Of a stretch of DNA of 64,000 bases, positions 37,939 through 47,415 are shown in pieces (the first letter of the stretch is position 1; every line of letters starts with the position of its first letter). Source of the stretch: Moraxella lacunata (GTDB taxonomy: Bacteria; Pseudomonadota; Gammaproteobacteria; Pseudomonadales; Moraxellaceae); assembly GCF_900453205.1 (NCBI RefSeq), contig NZ_UGQU01000002.1, positions 496,001 through 560,000 on the forward strand. The letters are read 5' to 3'. The position numbers were made by a program, and so were the translations under genes. The notes below the pieces were generated by a model that saw nothing but the letters and a program-made list of their open reading frames with translations, made no database searches and had not been told where the DNA came from.

Positions 37939-38889
37939 ATGAAAACCCTAACCATCGCCACACGCCAATCCCCGCTTGCACTTTGGCAGGCTCATTTTGT
38001 CAAAGACGAACTTCAAAAACTCTACCCCGAACTTGACATTCGTCTGTTAGAGCTGGTCACCAAAGGCGATAAAATCTTAGATACCCCTCTTGCCAAAATC
38101 GGCGGAAAAGGCTTATTTGTCAAAGAACTAGAAAACGCCCTACTAAGCGGTGAAGCTGACATTGCCGTACATTCTTTAAAAGACGTACCCATGGTACTGC
38201 CTGACGGGCTTATCATCGGGGCATATCTTGACCGCCATAGCCCTTTCGACGCTTTTGTAAGCAATCATTTTGCCAGTTTAGATGACCTACCCCAAGGGGC
38301 AAAGGTCGGCACATCAAGCCTACGCCGTGAATGCCAACTGCGTGCCTATCGCCCTGACTTAGAAATCATCAGCTTGCGTGGTAATGTTGGCACACGCCTT
38401 GGCAAGCTTGATAATGGCGACTATGATGCAATTATCCTTGCCCAAAGTGGCTTGGCGCGGTTAGAGTTACACGAACGCATTCGCCACAGTCTACCTGCCG
38501 ACATCTGCCTGCCTGCGGTCGGGCAAGGCACACTTGCCATCGAGTGCCGAGACGATGAGATTAGGGAGCTTATCAAGCCCTTAAACCATGACATCTCCGC
38601 CCTACGAGCCATCACCGAGAGAACCATGAACCATGCCTTAGAAGGGGGCTGTCAAGTACCGATAGCAGGATTTGCACAGCTTGATAAAGGCGTTCTGCAC
38701 CTAGAAGGTCGAGTAGGCACGCCCGACGGTCGCACCCTGCTAAAAGTCACCGCCCAGACCGACATCACGGACAACGCCACACAAAATATCCAAAATGCCC
38801 AGCAACTGGGGCAAGCTGTCGCCACAGAGCTACTTACCCAAGGGGCGGATGAGATTTTAAAAGCCCTGTATCAACATCAAGACAACTAA
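37939..38889 (+). CDS. hemC: Porphobilinogen deaminase (hydroxymethylbilane synthase)
   Basis: A 316-residue enzyme that condenses four porphobilinogens to hydroxymethylbilane in haem synthesis. Visible are the N-terminal [38 protein letters not shown] with the catalytic Asp, [18 protein letters not shown] with the binding arginines, and the cofactor-attachment Cys in [11 protein letters not shown]. Length is normal. It heads a tight operon with hemD 36 bases downstream and hemX after that. Confidence 0.97.
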   Translation: MKTLTIATRQSPLALWQAHFVKDELQKLYPELDIRLLELVTKGDKILDTPLAKIGGKGLFVKELENALLSGEADIAVHSLKDVPMVLPDGLIIGAYLDRHSPFDAFVSNHFASLDDLPQGAKVGTSSLRRECQLRAYRPDLEIISLRGNVGTRLGKLDNGDYDAIILAQSGLARLELHERIRHSLPADICLPAVGQGTLAIECRDDEIRELIKPLNHDISALRAITERTMNHALEGGCQVPIAGFAQLDKGVLHLEGRVGTPDGRTLLKVTAQTDITDNATQNIQNAQQLGQAVATELLTQGADEILKALYQHQDN

Positions 38890-38925
38890 TACCAACAACC
38901 CCATAGGCACAATCAACCCAGCACC

Positions 38926-39804
38926 ATGACCCCCCTATTCATCAACACCCGTCCTAAGCACAAAGCTGACATGAACCTGGTCATCCACAGTGTTGGCTTG
39001 CCACTGCTTGCCATTTGGCATTTTGATGAATTAGAGCAGTCAGAAATGCAGGATTTGGTGGATTTTGTCCATGGCAAATTTGACACACTTATCGTGGTGA
39101 GCGTGGAAGCAGTCACGTGTGCGGTGCGTTTTTTAAAAGAGCAAGGCATTGACCACGCCTGCGACCTACCCCATCATGACACCCTAACCGTCATCGCTGT
39201 GGGACAGCCGACAGCAGATGCTTTGGCGGAGTTTGGTTTTTCGGTGCTAACCCCTTTTGATGCAGGATGTCCGATGAGTAACGAAGGCATGCTTGCCATG
39301 CCCGTCATCAGTGAGCTACACACAGGCGATGATGTGCTGATATGGCGTGGGGTCGGTGGACGGCGATTGTTGTCTGACACACTCATCAAACGGGGCGTGA
39401 ATGTGCGTGCCATCGCCTTTTATGAGCGGTGCGTGCCGTCAGAGCTGGCGAGCGATTTTACTCGTCTGCTTGGCGATAGCACCGATGACAGCCCTGATGG
39501 AACTTTTAATAGTAGTCAAAACCATCAACATCAAATTGGCAAGCACTCACCCATCTTTGTCCTTATCAGCAGTCAGATGAGTCTAAACGCTTGGCAGAGT
39601 GTGTATGACCAACAGATTCACAGCCATCGCACGCACACGCATGGGCTTTTGCCACAAAATGTGATATATTTAACCCTGGGTCATCGCCTGACCGCCCTAA
39701 CCGCCACGCACTATCCGCACAGCCGTGTCTGCCCCGTGGTGGATTTGACGGAATCAACCCTAAATCAAGCCATACAAGACGTCATGGCAACTTACCCATC
39801 GTGA
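38926..39804 (+). CDS. hemD: Uroporphyrinogen-III synthase
   Basis: A 292-residue protein that closes hydroxymethylbilane with ring-D inversion. This family has low sequence conservation; the assignment rests on the start PLFINTRPKHKA, the alternating two-domain pattern with TLIVVSVEAV and VIAVGQPTADAL, the FYERCVP strand, and its place after hemC. An inserted segment at about 180-205 is Ser/His/Gln-rich. hemX starts 30 bases downstream. Confidence 0.88.
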   Translation: MTPLFINTRPKHKADMNLVIHSVGLPLLAIWHFDELEQSEMQDLVDFVHGKFDTLIVVSVEAVTCAVRFLKEQGIDHACDLPHHDTLTVIAVGQPTADALAEFGFSVLTPFDAGCPMSNEGMLAMPVISELHTGDDVLIWRGVGGRRLLSDTLIKRGVNVRAIAFYERCVPSELASDFTRLLGDSTDDSPDGTFNSSQNHQHQIGKHSPIFVLISSQMSLNAWQSVYDQQIHSHRTHTHGLLPQNVIYLTLGHRLTALTATHYPHSRVCPVVDLTESTLNQAIQDVMATYPS

Positions 39805-39834
39805 GACATTTTAAAATTTAACGCTTTTATCATC

Positions 39835-40857
39835 ATGCCAAACACCAAAAAACCTGACAGTCCAAGTGCCGAAGCCATCAAGGCAAATCTAGAAGAGCTG
39901 GACGCCAAATTCGCCCACGCCAAAGAAGTCGAGAGAGAAGAGCTTAAAAAACAAGCCGACCAAGCTCGGGTGGTACTCATGCGACTGCAATGGCTGGTCA
40001 TTATCCTACTGGCAGGTGGGCTGTTGTGGCTATACCTTTCTTTTACGTCGGTCGTGGATAAAGTAGATGAACGCCTTGCCAAAATGGACACCGTCGATAC
40101 CCGCCTAAACGACATGGACGACCGCCTGTTCGCTATCACCCCAACCGACGGCCACAAAAAAACAAATAAAGCCGAAGCGAGCAAAGACGCTGAATTTTTA
40201 AAAATCGAACTTGCCATGACCAACAAGCTCTTTGAACAAGGCAGTTATGATGACACCTTGACCGCCTTGCAAGCCATTGATTATCAGCTTGGGCAGATGA
40301 CTGGTATCGCCCCATCGGTCAAATCCGCCCTAAGCAGTAGCATAAAGGCAGACATCGCCTACATCGGCACGCTAAAAACACAGCCTGACGCATGGCAGGC
40401 TCACATCATCAAAATGCGAGACGTGCAAGCTTTTTTACGCACTCAGCAGACCAGCACACCCAACGCCCCCCTAAGTCGTGGCGACATCCTGCTTCATGAC
40501 GCCAGTATGATGTTATCGCTTGCCATCGGTTCGGCAAACGTGCGAGACAGGGGACTGATGACCAGTTACTTACAAGAAGTCCGCTCACAGTTAGAAAGCC
40601 ATATTACCTTACACGGCGGTAAGATTGACCCTGAGAGTCTAAAAAAGCAATCTGAACAAACCGCTTTGGCAAACAAAGCCAGTGACAGAGACGGCAAAAA
40701 AGACGGCAAAACCACAAACAATACCGACACCAAAACAGGGCAAATCGGACAGCAAGTCGCCCTAAATACCATCGATGATGCCCTATTTTGGGTCTATGAT
40801 TTACTTGCCAACAGCCCCAAAAACAAAGAGCTGAGCAGTGTTCAGATGTTAAAATAA
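39835..40857 (+). CDS. hemX: HemX-like membrane protein
   Basis: A 340-residue protein with a charged N-terminal helix (residues 10-40), one membrane segment (LQWLVIILLAGGLLWLYLSF) and a periplasmic helical domain containing a coiled coil right after the membrane. The C-terminal 60 residues are Lys/Asp/Thr-rich until the last helix. This matches the HemX (DUF513) family encoded after hemD in many gammaproteobacteria. It is often annotated as a uroporphyrin-III C-methyltransferase, but no methyltransferase motif is present here. Confidence 0.82.
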   Translation: MPNTKKPDSPSAEAIKANLEELDAKFAHAKEVEREELKKQADQARVVLMRLQWLVIILLAGGLLWLYLSFTSVVDKVDERLAKMDTVDTRLNDMDDRLFAITPTDGHKKTNKAEASKDAEFLKIELAMTNKLFEQGSYDDTLTALQAIDYQLGQMTGIAPSVKSALSSSIKADIAYIGTLKTQPDAWQAHIIKMRDVQAFLRTQQTSTPNAPLSRGDILLHDASMMLSLAIGSANVRDRGLMTSYLQEVRSQLESHITLHGGKIDPESLKKQSEQTALANKASDRDGKKDGKTTNNTDTKTGQIGQQVALNTIDDALFWVYDLLANSPKNKELSSVQMLK

Positions 40858-40937
40858 ACCCCAAAACAGGCAAAAAAACAGCGAACTCATCATGCGTTAA
40901 TCACTTTAGATAAATTGAAACTTAAAAGGACATCCCC

Positions 40938-41396
40938 ATGACCCATCCTTACACTGCCACACTCACAGGCAATGACCGCCCCACCGAGCTACACGACTAC
41001 CCTATCGTCCACGTCCAACCTGTGGCATGGGGCGAGATGGACGCCTTTAATCATGTCAATAATGTCGCTTATTACCGCTACGCCGAATCTGCCCGTATCA
41101 GCTATTTGCATTCGCTTGCCATGTTTAAGGACGAAACTCTGACCATCTTAGCAGGTTCATCATGCAACTACCTACGCCCCGTGCATTATCCTGACACCCT
41201 ACTTATCGGCGTTAAATGCACCAAAATCGGCAACACCAGTCTGTCGATGGCGTACGAATATTACAGCACCGCTCAACAAGCCATCGTTGCCAACGGCACG
41301 GCAACCATCGTCCGCACCGACAAAGATGGCAACAAACAGGCATGGACGGCAGACGAACGGCAGATTTTAAGTGATTTTGAAGGGCGTCCGCTATGA
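40938..41396 (+). CDS. Acyl-CoA thioesterase of the 4-hydroxybenzoyl-CoA (hotdog) family
   Basis: A 152-residue single-hotdog protein. The catalytic motif is WGEMDAFNHVNNVAYYRYAE, with the Asp and the following helix of the 4HBT family (YbgC/FadM group). The strands YLRPVHYPDTLLIGV and SMAYEYYS complete the fold. Members hydrolyse short- or medium-chain acyl-CoA. AAAAGGAC precedes the ATG. Its stop overlaps the tusA start as ATGA, so the two are translationally coupled. Confidence 0.88.
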   Translation: MTHPYTATLTGNDRPTELHDYPIVHVQPVAWGEMDAFNHVNNVAYYRYAESARISYLHSLAMFKDETLTILAGSSCNYLRPVHYPDTLLIGVKCTKIGNTSLSMAYEYYSTAQQAIVANGTATIVRTDKDGNKQAWTADERQILSDFEGRPL

Positions 41397-41629
41397 GTGA
41401 TACCATTATGCTAGACACCACAGGGCTGATTTGCCCTGAACCTGTCATGCTCCTACATAAGAGCATTCGCACCGCCAAAGGGGGCGATGAGATTCATATC
41501 CTAGCGACCGACCCTGCCACGACCCGAGACATTCCCAATTTTTGTCGGCATTTGGGGCATACGCTTGCCAGTCAAGAGACCCTTGATGACGGCAGTTATC
41601 GTTATGTGGTTGTTAAAAAGTTGGGCTAG
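41393..41629 (+). CDS. tusA: Sulfurtransferase TusA
   Basis: A 78-residue sulfur carrier with the active-site GLICPEPVM (Cys14) and the family tail of a small two-layer fold. TusA accepts persulfide sulfur from IscS and passes it on for tRNA 2-thiouridine formation and molybdenum cofactor synthesis. It starts inside the previous stop codon, and the following membrane-protein gene begins 2 bases after its end, so the three form one unit. Confidence 0.9.
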   Translation: MSDTIMLDTTGLICPEPVMLLHKSIRTAKGGDEIHILATDPATTRDIPNFCRHLGHTLASQETLDDGSYRYVVVKKLG

Positions 41630-41631
41630 AC

Positions 41632-42198
41632 ATGATTGTATTTGGTCTACCCGACCGTTTGGGGTTTGCCATTTATAAAGAGATGTTTTGCTTGCCTGTG
41701 ATAAGCATTGGGCTTTTGCCGTGCTTGCTGTTTGGTAGTTTGTTTTTTGTGCCAAACGATTATACCGGCATACTGCCTGTGGCAAAGGGCATGAATGGCA
41801 GTGCTGGCAACAAATGGATATATGATACCCTAACATTTTATTATCTGTTTTTGCTCGGGCAAGTCCTGCTAAAACACCATCTCATCGGACTGTCCGCACC
41901 GACTTTATTTGCCCTAAAAAAGCATTACCGCCACACCTTACAAACCCAAGCAGTAGAAAATCCCAATCAAGCGTCTTATTTTTGGCTGTTTATGGTTGTG
42001 GCGTTGATTTATTTTTTGGGATTTTGGGAGTTTTCTGAGACCGCCAACCACAACAGCCGCACTTATTTGGCACGATATGGCAATGAATTTGGTAATTTCA
42101 TCTTTAAAATCATGACATTATTGTTTGTGATAGAAGGCTTGGCATTATTTATCGTCAATCGGCATTTTGCCAAATTCTTTGATGACATCACGCTCTAA
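41632..42198 (+). CDS. Uncharacterised inner-membrane protein
   Basis: A 188-residue protein with about four membrane segments (near residues 20-40, 66-82, 117-135 and 160-178), short loops and no motif I recognise. It begins 2 bases after tusA and overlaps the end of the convergent gene at 42195 by 4 bases. Function unknown. Confidence 0.65.
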   Translation: MIVFGLPDRLGFAIYKEMFCLPVISIGLLPCLLFGSLFFVPNDYTGILPVAKGMNGSAGNKWIYDTLTFYYLFLLGQVLLKHHLIGLSAPTLFALKKHYRHTLQTQAVENPNQASYFWLFMVVALIYFLGFWEFSETANHNSRTYLARYGNEFGNFIFKIMTLLFVIEGLALFIVNRHFAKFFDDITL

Positions 42199-42815
42199 TG
42201 ACACCACTCATACACTCTGTCTAACCGCTCAATCGTCTGCCCGACCCACTCTATTAGCTCATCATCGCTAAAATCATCCAGCTTGTCTTTGTCTATAAAT
42301 TTGCCCAAGCGGTAAAATTCGCCTGCGTTTAGCTCTACCTTTTCATAGTCAAATTCATGGGCTTGTTGAAAGTCGCCATACTCATTAACACGGCTATGCC
42401 AAAAATAAAAATCATCAAAGTCCGCCCAATCAATCTCATTTATCCAATTATTAAACTGCCCCAATGTGCTATTTGAGCTGTTTGCCTTATAAGAATGCCA
42501 TGTCAAAGCGACAATCAGCCTTTGCCTATTTAAAATCACGACAATAATCGGAGCATTGCCAAGATAAGTTTGGTATTTATAATAAGCAAAAAAGTGCCGT
42601 CTGATTTCCCAGCCATTGCACCAATTTTCAATGTGCGGTTTGGCAAAGTTCATTGGTAAATTTTGATAAACTTTTAAATTAAAGGCTTTAAAAACTTGCC
42701 AAGTGGTTTTGTGATTGTGTTTGATGGCGTCTAATTCATCAGGACAATACAGCTTTAAGTCTTTAATTTGAGCATAAGGTTTATTTAAAATATCGGCGTG
42801 GGTGGGTTTTAGCAT
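42195..42815 (-). CDS. Uncharacterised soluble protein
   Basis: This 206-residue protein is rich in aromatic residues (Trp, Tyr, Phe), with NGWEIRRHFFAYYKYQTY, a strand pair IIVVILNRQRLIVALTW and an acidic C-terminal helical part. No signal or membrane segment. It resembles small conserved proteins annotated after Haemophilus HI_0552, but I am not certain of that match. It lies 33 bases downstream of the second vapC, same strand, with its own start. Confidence 0.6.
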   Translation of the reverse strand: MLKPTHADILNKPYAQIKDLKLYCPDELDAIKHNHKTTWQVFKAFNLKVYQNLPMNFAKPHIENWCNGWEIRRHFFAYYKYQTYLGNAPIIVVILNRQRLIVALTWHSYKANSSNSTLGQFNNWINEIDWADFDDFYFWHSRVNEYGDFQQAHEFDYEKVELNAGEFYRLGKFIDKDKLDDFSDDELIEWVGQTIERLDRVYEWCH

Positions 42816-42848
42816 AATTTTTTTATCAATGAATGCGGTAATCGTCGG

Positions 42849-43241
42849 TTATTTTAACCAATTTTCAATTTGCAAGCCGTCCACTCGGAGAAATTCTCGC
42901 ACATTGTCAGTAATAACAATCAAATCATTGGCAATCGCTTGCCCTGCAATCAGCGTGTCATAAGGACCAATGGGTGTGCCACGCCTTTCTAGGGTTGCAC
43001 GAATTTCGCCAGCCTTATCAGCGTCCTGTGAATTAAATTGCAACACTTCAAAGGGTAGTAGATTGATTTTTTCAAGGTTTTGGGCGGTTTTTTGGCTTTT
43101 GTACGCCCCATAATACAGCTCCGACAAAACAATTGACGAGATGGCAATTTCACGCTCTTTATGCTGTTTTAGCGTGGTCAAAAATCGCTCATCGGCATTC
43201 AAAATCGCAATGACCGCATTGGTATCCAGCAAATATTTCAT
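42849..43241 (-). CDS. vapC: VapC-type PIN-domain toxin, pair 2
   Basis: A 130-residue PIN ribonuclease with LLDTN (Asp6), [20 protein letters not shown] and ITDNVREF, so the four acidic positions are present. It is a paralogue of the toxin at 11477-11866: the two share [29 protein letters not shown] and a NWL ending. The ATG overlaps the antitoxin stop by 4 bases. The toxin would cleave structured RNA when its antitoxin is lost. Confidence 0.9.
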   Translation of the reverse strand: MKYLLDTNAVIAILNADERFLTTLKQHKEREIAISSIVLSELYYGAYKSQKTAQNLEKINLLPFEVLQFNSQDADKAGEIRATLERRGTPIGPYDTLIAGQAIANDLIVITDNVREFLRVDGLQIENWLK

Positions 43242-43501
43242 TCAAATGCACCCCAATCTCGTTCATCGGCTTTTAAACTTTGGCGACCTTCCAAAATGGC
43301 TTCTTCAAAACTGTCGTCTTTTGGCATTGCTCGCAATTTGTCCAGCCACGCCCAATCTTGGGTCTCTGCTGGCTCAATAATCACTTGTCGTCCTTGTTTT
43401 TTGATACGCACTTCGGTGCCTTCAAAACGAAAGGCTTTGGGTAGGCGAACGGCTTGACTGTTGCCAGTCCAAAATAATTTTGCGGTAGCAGTTTGGCTCA
43501 T
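43238..43501 (-). CDS. vapB: VapB-type antitoxin, pair 2
   Basis: An 87-residue antitoxin with the AbrB-like N-terminal domain ([17 protein letters not shown], then [14 protein letters not shown]) and an acidic, Trp-containing C-terminal toxin-binding tail. TTTGGAGAA precedes the ATG. It ends in ERDWGAFE, nearly the same as pair 1 (ERDWGALK), so cross-binding between pairs is conceivable but untested. Confidence 0.88.
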   Translation of the reverse strand: MSQTATAKLFWTGNSQAVRLPKAFRFEGTEVRIKKQGRQVIIEPAETQDWAWLDKLRAMPKDDSFEEAILEGRQSLKADERDWGAFE

Positions 43502-43664
43502 TGTTATTCTCCAAAATATATATGGATAATAGCTATTATACGGTATTTTTGCCTAAATGCAATGATTTAAGGGTATTTATTTACGACTGCGATTTTAACC
43601 ATTTTAAAAATTAAAACTACTTTTCTATTTTTGATTATTATCAAAATAATAAAAATAATTTTAT

Positions 43665-44129
43665 CTATAATTTGTCTAATTTAAACACATAAGCATAACC
43701 ATACCATTTTTCATTGGGATTATAAGTAACACAAACTTTATCGCCAATGGATAAATTATCATAAATATTTAATTTAAAATTACTTGCATTATTTTCTAAA
43801 TTAAAAGTATTATGACCCAAAGATGGTTTGTTAATTTGACTGACAATCCCACAAATTTTACTTTGGTTTTTGGCAACAAAATATTTGGTAATATGATTTG
43901 CTATTGAATTTGGTAAAACAAAAAACAAAGCCAAGAATATAATAATAGCGTTTTTGGCAATATTATTAAATTCCCAATCTTTCTTGACGGCATATTTTAA
44001 TAAGCCACATAAAATGAGTATCATGAGAAAATATATTGCCAAAAGAATATAAGTTTTGTAATTATTATTAAGATACATTATCCCAATAAAAACCAGTAAA
44101 ACGACAGTATCTCTTAGATGTTTTTTCAT
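43665..44129 (-). CDS. Uncharacterised membrane protein
   Basis: A 154-residue protein with two or three N-terminal membrane segments (TVVLLVFIGIMYL, ILLAIYFLMILILCGLL, AIIIFLALFFVLP) and a C-terminal beta-rich domain that would face the periplasm, ending KLDKL. The start ATG shares one base with the rarA stop (TAATG), so translation is coupled. The coding sequence is very AT-rich. No family recognised. Confidence 0.6.
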   Translation of the reverse strand: MKKHLRDTVVLLVFIGIMYLNNNYKTYILLAIYFLMILILCGLLKYAVKKDWEFNNIAKNAIIIFLALFFVLPNSIANHITKYFVAKNQSKICGIVSQINKPSLGHNTFNLENNASNFKLNIYDNLSIGDKVCVTYNPNEKWYGYAYVFKLDKL

Positions 44130-45388
44130 TACCGATTTCCCTTTAACCAATTTATAAACGCAAAACTCGTCTGTTCTTTTTGATTATCGCCAAACTCATA
44201 AAACTGCATTCCTATTAAATTATCAGGCAAATAATTTTGGGGATAATAATGATTAGGATAATCGTGCGGATAAATATAATCCACGCCATAGCCTTGCGAT
44301 TTCATCAAGGTGGTTACACCATTTCGCAAATGCAGTGGTACAGGCGAATTATCCGTTTTGGCAAATTCTATGGCTTTATTAATCGCTTGATAAGCGGTAT
44401 TGGATTTTGGCGATGTTGCCAAATAAATCGCCACTTGCCCCAGAATAATTCTTGCTTCGGGCATTCCGATTTCTTTGACACTTCGTAAAGCGGTATCGGC
44501 AAGTAATAGGGCATTGGGATTGGCAAGCCCAATGTCTTCCGATGCCAATATCACAAGCCTTCTGGCAATAAAGGCAGGGTCTTCGCCAGCGGTAAGCATA
44601 CGAGCGAGCCAATAAATAGACGCGTCAGGGTCAGAACCACGCACCGATTTAATAAAGGCGGAAATGATGTCATAATGCATATCGCCGTCTTTGTCATAGC
44701 GGACGAGCGTTTGTCCTGCGACTTTACTGATACTGTCAAAATCAATAATAATTGGCTCGCCTTGATAAGCATAAATCGCAAGCTCTAATAGATTTAATGC
44801 ACGTCTTGCATCGCCTTGTGAGAGCCTATAAATGGGCGAAATGTCATTTAAAACAATGGGGAGTTTTTTTAATTGTTCGTCAATGGAAATTGCCCGCTTG
44901 ATAATTTGAAAAATCTCATCATCGGATAAAGGTTCTAATTTATAAACTTGGCAACGGGACAATAAAGCGTTATTGACGCTAAATGACGGATTTTCGGTGG
45001 TTGCCCCAATCAAAGTAATTTGCCCACTTTCTACCGCACCCAATAATGCGTCCTGCTGGGCTTTATTAAAACGGTGAATTTCATCAATAAACACCACAGG
45101 CGATGTATTAAATAATCCGTCATCAATATTTAAAACTTCTCTTAATTCTTTAACACCGCTGTTAATTGCAGATAAGGGGCGAAATTCTCGCCCTACGCTA
45201 TTTGCCAATAAACTTGCCAGTGTTGTTTTGCCAATGCCTGCATTGCCGTGCAAAATCATAGACGGCAAATAACCTTCGGCTACCATTTTGGCAATGGGGG
45301 CGTTCTCGCCTAATAGATGATTTTGCCCAATCATCTTATCAATGGATTTGGGGCGAACACGCTGGGCTAGGGGGATTGAAGTTGCCAT
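44129..45388 (-). CDS. rarA: Replication-associated recombination protein A (RarA/MgsA)
   Basis: A 419-residue AAA+ clamp-loader-like ATPase that acts at stalled forks with RecA and SSB. Walker A is [10 protein letters not shown], Walker [17 protein letters not shown], sensor 1 GATTENPSF, and sensor 2 region [13 protein letters not shown]. The C-terminal half carries [19 protein letters not shown] and the conserved RHPPGY-like [12 protein letters not shown]. The start could be five codons earlier; I prefer [13 protein letters not shown]. It overlaps the end of the zinc-ribbon membrane gene upstream. Confidence 0.95.
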   Translation of the reverse strand: MATSIPLAQRVRPKSIDKMIGQNHLLGENAPIAKMVAEGYLPSMILHGNAGIGKTTLASLLANSVGREFRPLSAINSGVKELREVLNIDDGLFNTSPVVFIDEIHRFNKAQQDALLGAVESGQITLIGATTENPSFSVNNALLSRCQVYKLEPLSDDEIFQIIKRAISIDEQLKKLPIVLNDISPIYRLSQGDARRALNLLELAIYAYQGEPIIIDFDSISKVAGQTLVRYDKDGDMHYDIISAFIKSVRGSDPDASIYWLARMLTAGEDPAFIARRLVILASEDIGLANPNALLLADTALRSVKEIGMPEARIILGQVAIYLATSPKSNTAYQAINKAIEFAKTDNSPVPLHLRNGVTTLMKSQGYGVDYIYPHDYPNHYYPQNYLPDNLIGMQFYEFGDNQKEQTSFAFINWLKGNR

Positions 45389-46125
45389 TTTGGGGTTTTG
45401 CACCAGTAATATTGAGAAATTAAATTAACCAAAAATAATAAGGGAATAAATAATAATATCAAATAAAAACTGTCAAAATGTCTTATTGCAACAAACATCA
45501 AAATATAGGTAATAACAAGATTATAGGTATTGATATTGTTTAATTTTGGATTTATTATAAATTGGTGATGACAATTTTGACAATAAAAATCATCAATGCG
45601 TTGGTGTAATCTTTGTGAATGACAATTTGGACAACAAGGGGAAAATTGATAAAATGACGCTTTTAATTCTTCTAAGGCAAGTGAAATTTTAAAATCATCT
45701 TTGACGGTTTGATAATCATCAACCCCATTTAAAATGGGTTTGTTTTTTAATTTGTGATAATGATAATTTTGTAAATTTTTTTCAAATTTATAAATGCCAA
45801 TGACAATTGACATACACAACAATACAGAAAAAGTTATCCAAAGTTCGGCACTAAAATGAATGTTATCAAAATTGGCAATCAATTCAATAAGCCCAACAAA
45901 CAATCCCATAATAATGCTAAAAACTGCATACAGTTTCCATTGATTTTTGATAAAGCGTTGTGAAAATTGCCAAAAAGTCATCTTTTCTAATTCTGGCAAA
46001 AAGGGATTAACCAACAAACTTGTTTGGCAATGCGGACAAAAAACAATGCCGTGATGATAAATGACATCATCAAGCACCTTGCCACAGTTTGGGTGTGGGC
46101 AAATGGTTGGGGTGTTTTTTAACAT
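45367..46125 (-). CDS. Membrane protein with two zinc ribbons, unknown function
   Basis: A 252-residue protein with an N-terminal zinc ribbon (CPHPNC then CPHC), two membrane segments at about 65-120, a soluble domain containing a second zinc ribbon (CPNCHS then CQNCH, about 165-190), and two final membrane segments. Both ribbons would be cytosolic. The gene overlaps rarA by about 22 bases. I do not recognise the family; the architecture suggests a scaffold or RNA/DNA-contact role, but that is open. Confidence 0.65.
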   Translation of the reverse strand: MLKNTPTICPHPNCGKVLDDVIYHHGIVFCPHCQTSLLVNPFLPELEKMTFWQFSQRFIKNQWKLYAVFSIIMGLFVGLIELIANFDNIHFSAELWITFSVLLCMSIVIGIYKFEKNLQNYHYHKLKNKPILNGVDDYQTVKDDFKISLALEELKASFYQFSPCCPNCHSQRLHQRIDDFYCQNCHHQFIINPKLNNINTYNLVITYILMFVAIRHFDSFYLILLFIPLLFLVNLISQYYWCKTPKWQLQSP

Positions 46126-46206
46126 TTGTCAAGTTTCTGATTTTAAATGGTTGGTATAAAGGAATAAACTTTGCTAAAATACCCCATTATACACTTTTTT
46201 TTAAAA

Positions 46207-46647
46207 ATGATGAAATTAAAAACCCGCCCAATCCGCCCGCTCACAGACGGCGAACGCCAAATGGCTCGTTCGGTCTTTGGCGATACGCTCGCCCTTGATG
46301 ACATTCGCCTGACGACAGCTTGGTGGGTGCTAAAAGGCTATGCGGTGTCGCCCAATGGGTGGGTGTATTTTCATCAGGATGATTTTTGTGAGGATTTTAG
46401 CGATAAGCCTTTGCACCTGCGGGCGTGGCTTGTGCACGAGCTGACCCACGTTTGGCAAATTCAGCAAGGCATGGCGGTGGTAAGACGAGCGATATTTAAC
46501 CGAAAATACCGTTATAAATTTAAAAAAGGCAAATCGTTCTTTAAATACGGCATAGAACAACAAGCCAAAATGGTGGAAGATTTTTATGTCAGAAGAGAGC
46601 TGGGAAAGGATTGTACGGCGTGGCGTGAATGTGTGCCGTTTTTATAA
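46207..46647 (+). CDS. Putative zinc metallopeptidase-like protein (HELTH motif)
   Basis: A 146-residue protein with RAWLVHELTHVWQIQQG, the HExxH zinc signature, and the downstream Glu in IEQQAKMVEDFY that could be the third ligand. The N-terminus (PIRPLTDGERQMARSVFGD) resembles proteins annotated as vgr-related. No signal peptide. I chose the ATG at 46207; an upstream start in the same frame lacks conserved sequence. Proteolytic activity is inferred only from the motif. Confidence 0.7.
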   Translation: MMKLKTRPIRPLTDGERQMARSVFGDTLALDDIRLTTAWWVLKGYAVSPNGWVYFHQDDFCEDFSDKPLHLRAWLVHELTHVWQIQQGMAVVRRAIFNRKYRYKFKKGKSFFKYGIEQQAKMVEDFYVRRELGKDCTAWRECVPFL

Positions 46648-46711
46648 GGGCAAATTGCAATTCTCCCTTGTAAACTATGTCAAATTTATGGTGCGGTTGG
46701 CATGGTTATTA

Positions 46712-46985
46712 TCAACCAAACAACTCGCTATGCGTGGCAAGCCGATGTAATTCCACCACTCCATCATTTATTTTATAAATTAGCACCAAATCGGGCTTGA
46801 TATGACAATCTCTAAACCCTGCCCAATCGCCTTGTAATGAGTGGTCTTGGTATTTTTGGGGTATGGGTTTGGCATTTAACAAGCAATCGGATACTTCCGT
46901 CCACGCTTCGCCAATCAATGCCAAATAATGCTTTTTTTAAATCCCTTTTAAAGGGATTGCCCATTTCAAAACTACGTTTAGCCAC
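46712..46985 (-). pseudogene. yafQ: YafQ-family mRNA interferase toxin, frameshifted
   Basis: The first frame begins at a GTG (46985) that overlaps the antitoxin stop and gives KRSFEMGNPFKRDLKK. The rest lies in another frame: HYLALIGEAW, IPQKYQDHSLQGDW, FRDCHIKPDLVLIYK and the C-terminal ATHSELFG, with the family His and Phe residues. The junction is a run of seven A (46932-46938); six would restore a full toxin of about 91 residues. As written the toxin is off. The run is a good slippage site and also a common base-calling error site. Confidence 0.8.
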
Positions 46986-47274
46986 GAGCAATCTCCGCCA
47001 TTGCTTGATTTAACTCATCTAAGCTATCAAATCGCTCGGTTTCGCCATTCTCAAAAGCTTGAATACTCTCACGCAACAGCTTTTCGCCATTGCTACTAAG
47101 AGTGTGCGACTGCCCCCAATCAAAAGACAATGGCACTTTGCCTGTTTGGGCGATTTGATTAAAAAACATCCGCACTGCTTGGCTTGGGGTCAAGCCGTAT
47201 TGTTCTAGCACAGGATAGGCTTTTTGGCGTAGGTCGTTGTCTAGTCGCATATTAAAATTGGTGTGGCTCATCAT
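46978..47274 (-). CDS. dinJ: DinJ/RelB-family antitoxin
   Basis: A 98-residue antitoxin with an N-terminal ribbon-helix-helix region (NFNMRLDNDLRQKAYPVL, then GLTPSQAVRMFFNQIA), typical of DinJ, and a C-terminal acidic arm. It would repress its own operon and block the YafQ-type toxin. GGGAG lies ahead of two adjacent ATGs, and I use the first (47274). Its TAA overlaps the toxin start. With the toxin frameshifted, this gene may remain as a lone antitoxin. Confidence 0.85.
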   Translation of the reverse strand: MMSHTNFNMRLDNDLRQKAYPVLEQYGLTPSQAVRMFFNQIAQTGKVPLSFDWGQSHTLSSNGEKLLRESIQAFENGETERFDSLDELNQAMAEIARG

Positions 47275-47415
47275 CGCTCCCATTGTTAAAAAGTTAAAGT
47301 AAAAATAATGCTAATGTAATGATGATGTCATTATAATTGAAATTATTGATTGGGGCAAGTTGGGTAAAAATTCACAAAAGCCATAAAAACAACACCATTT
47401 ACCGCCAACCAACCC

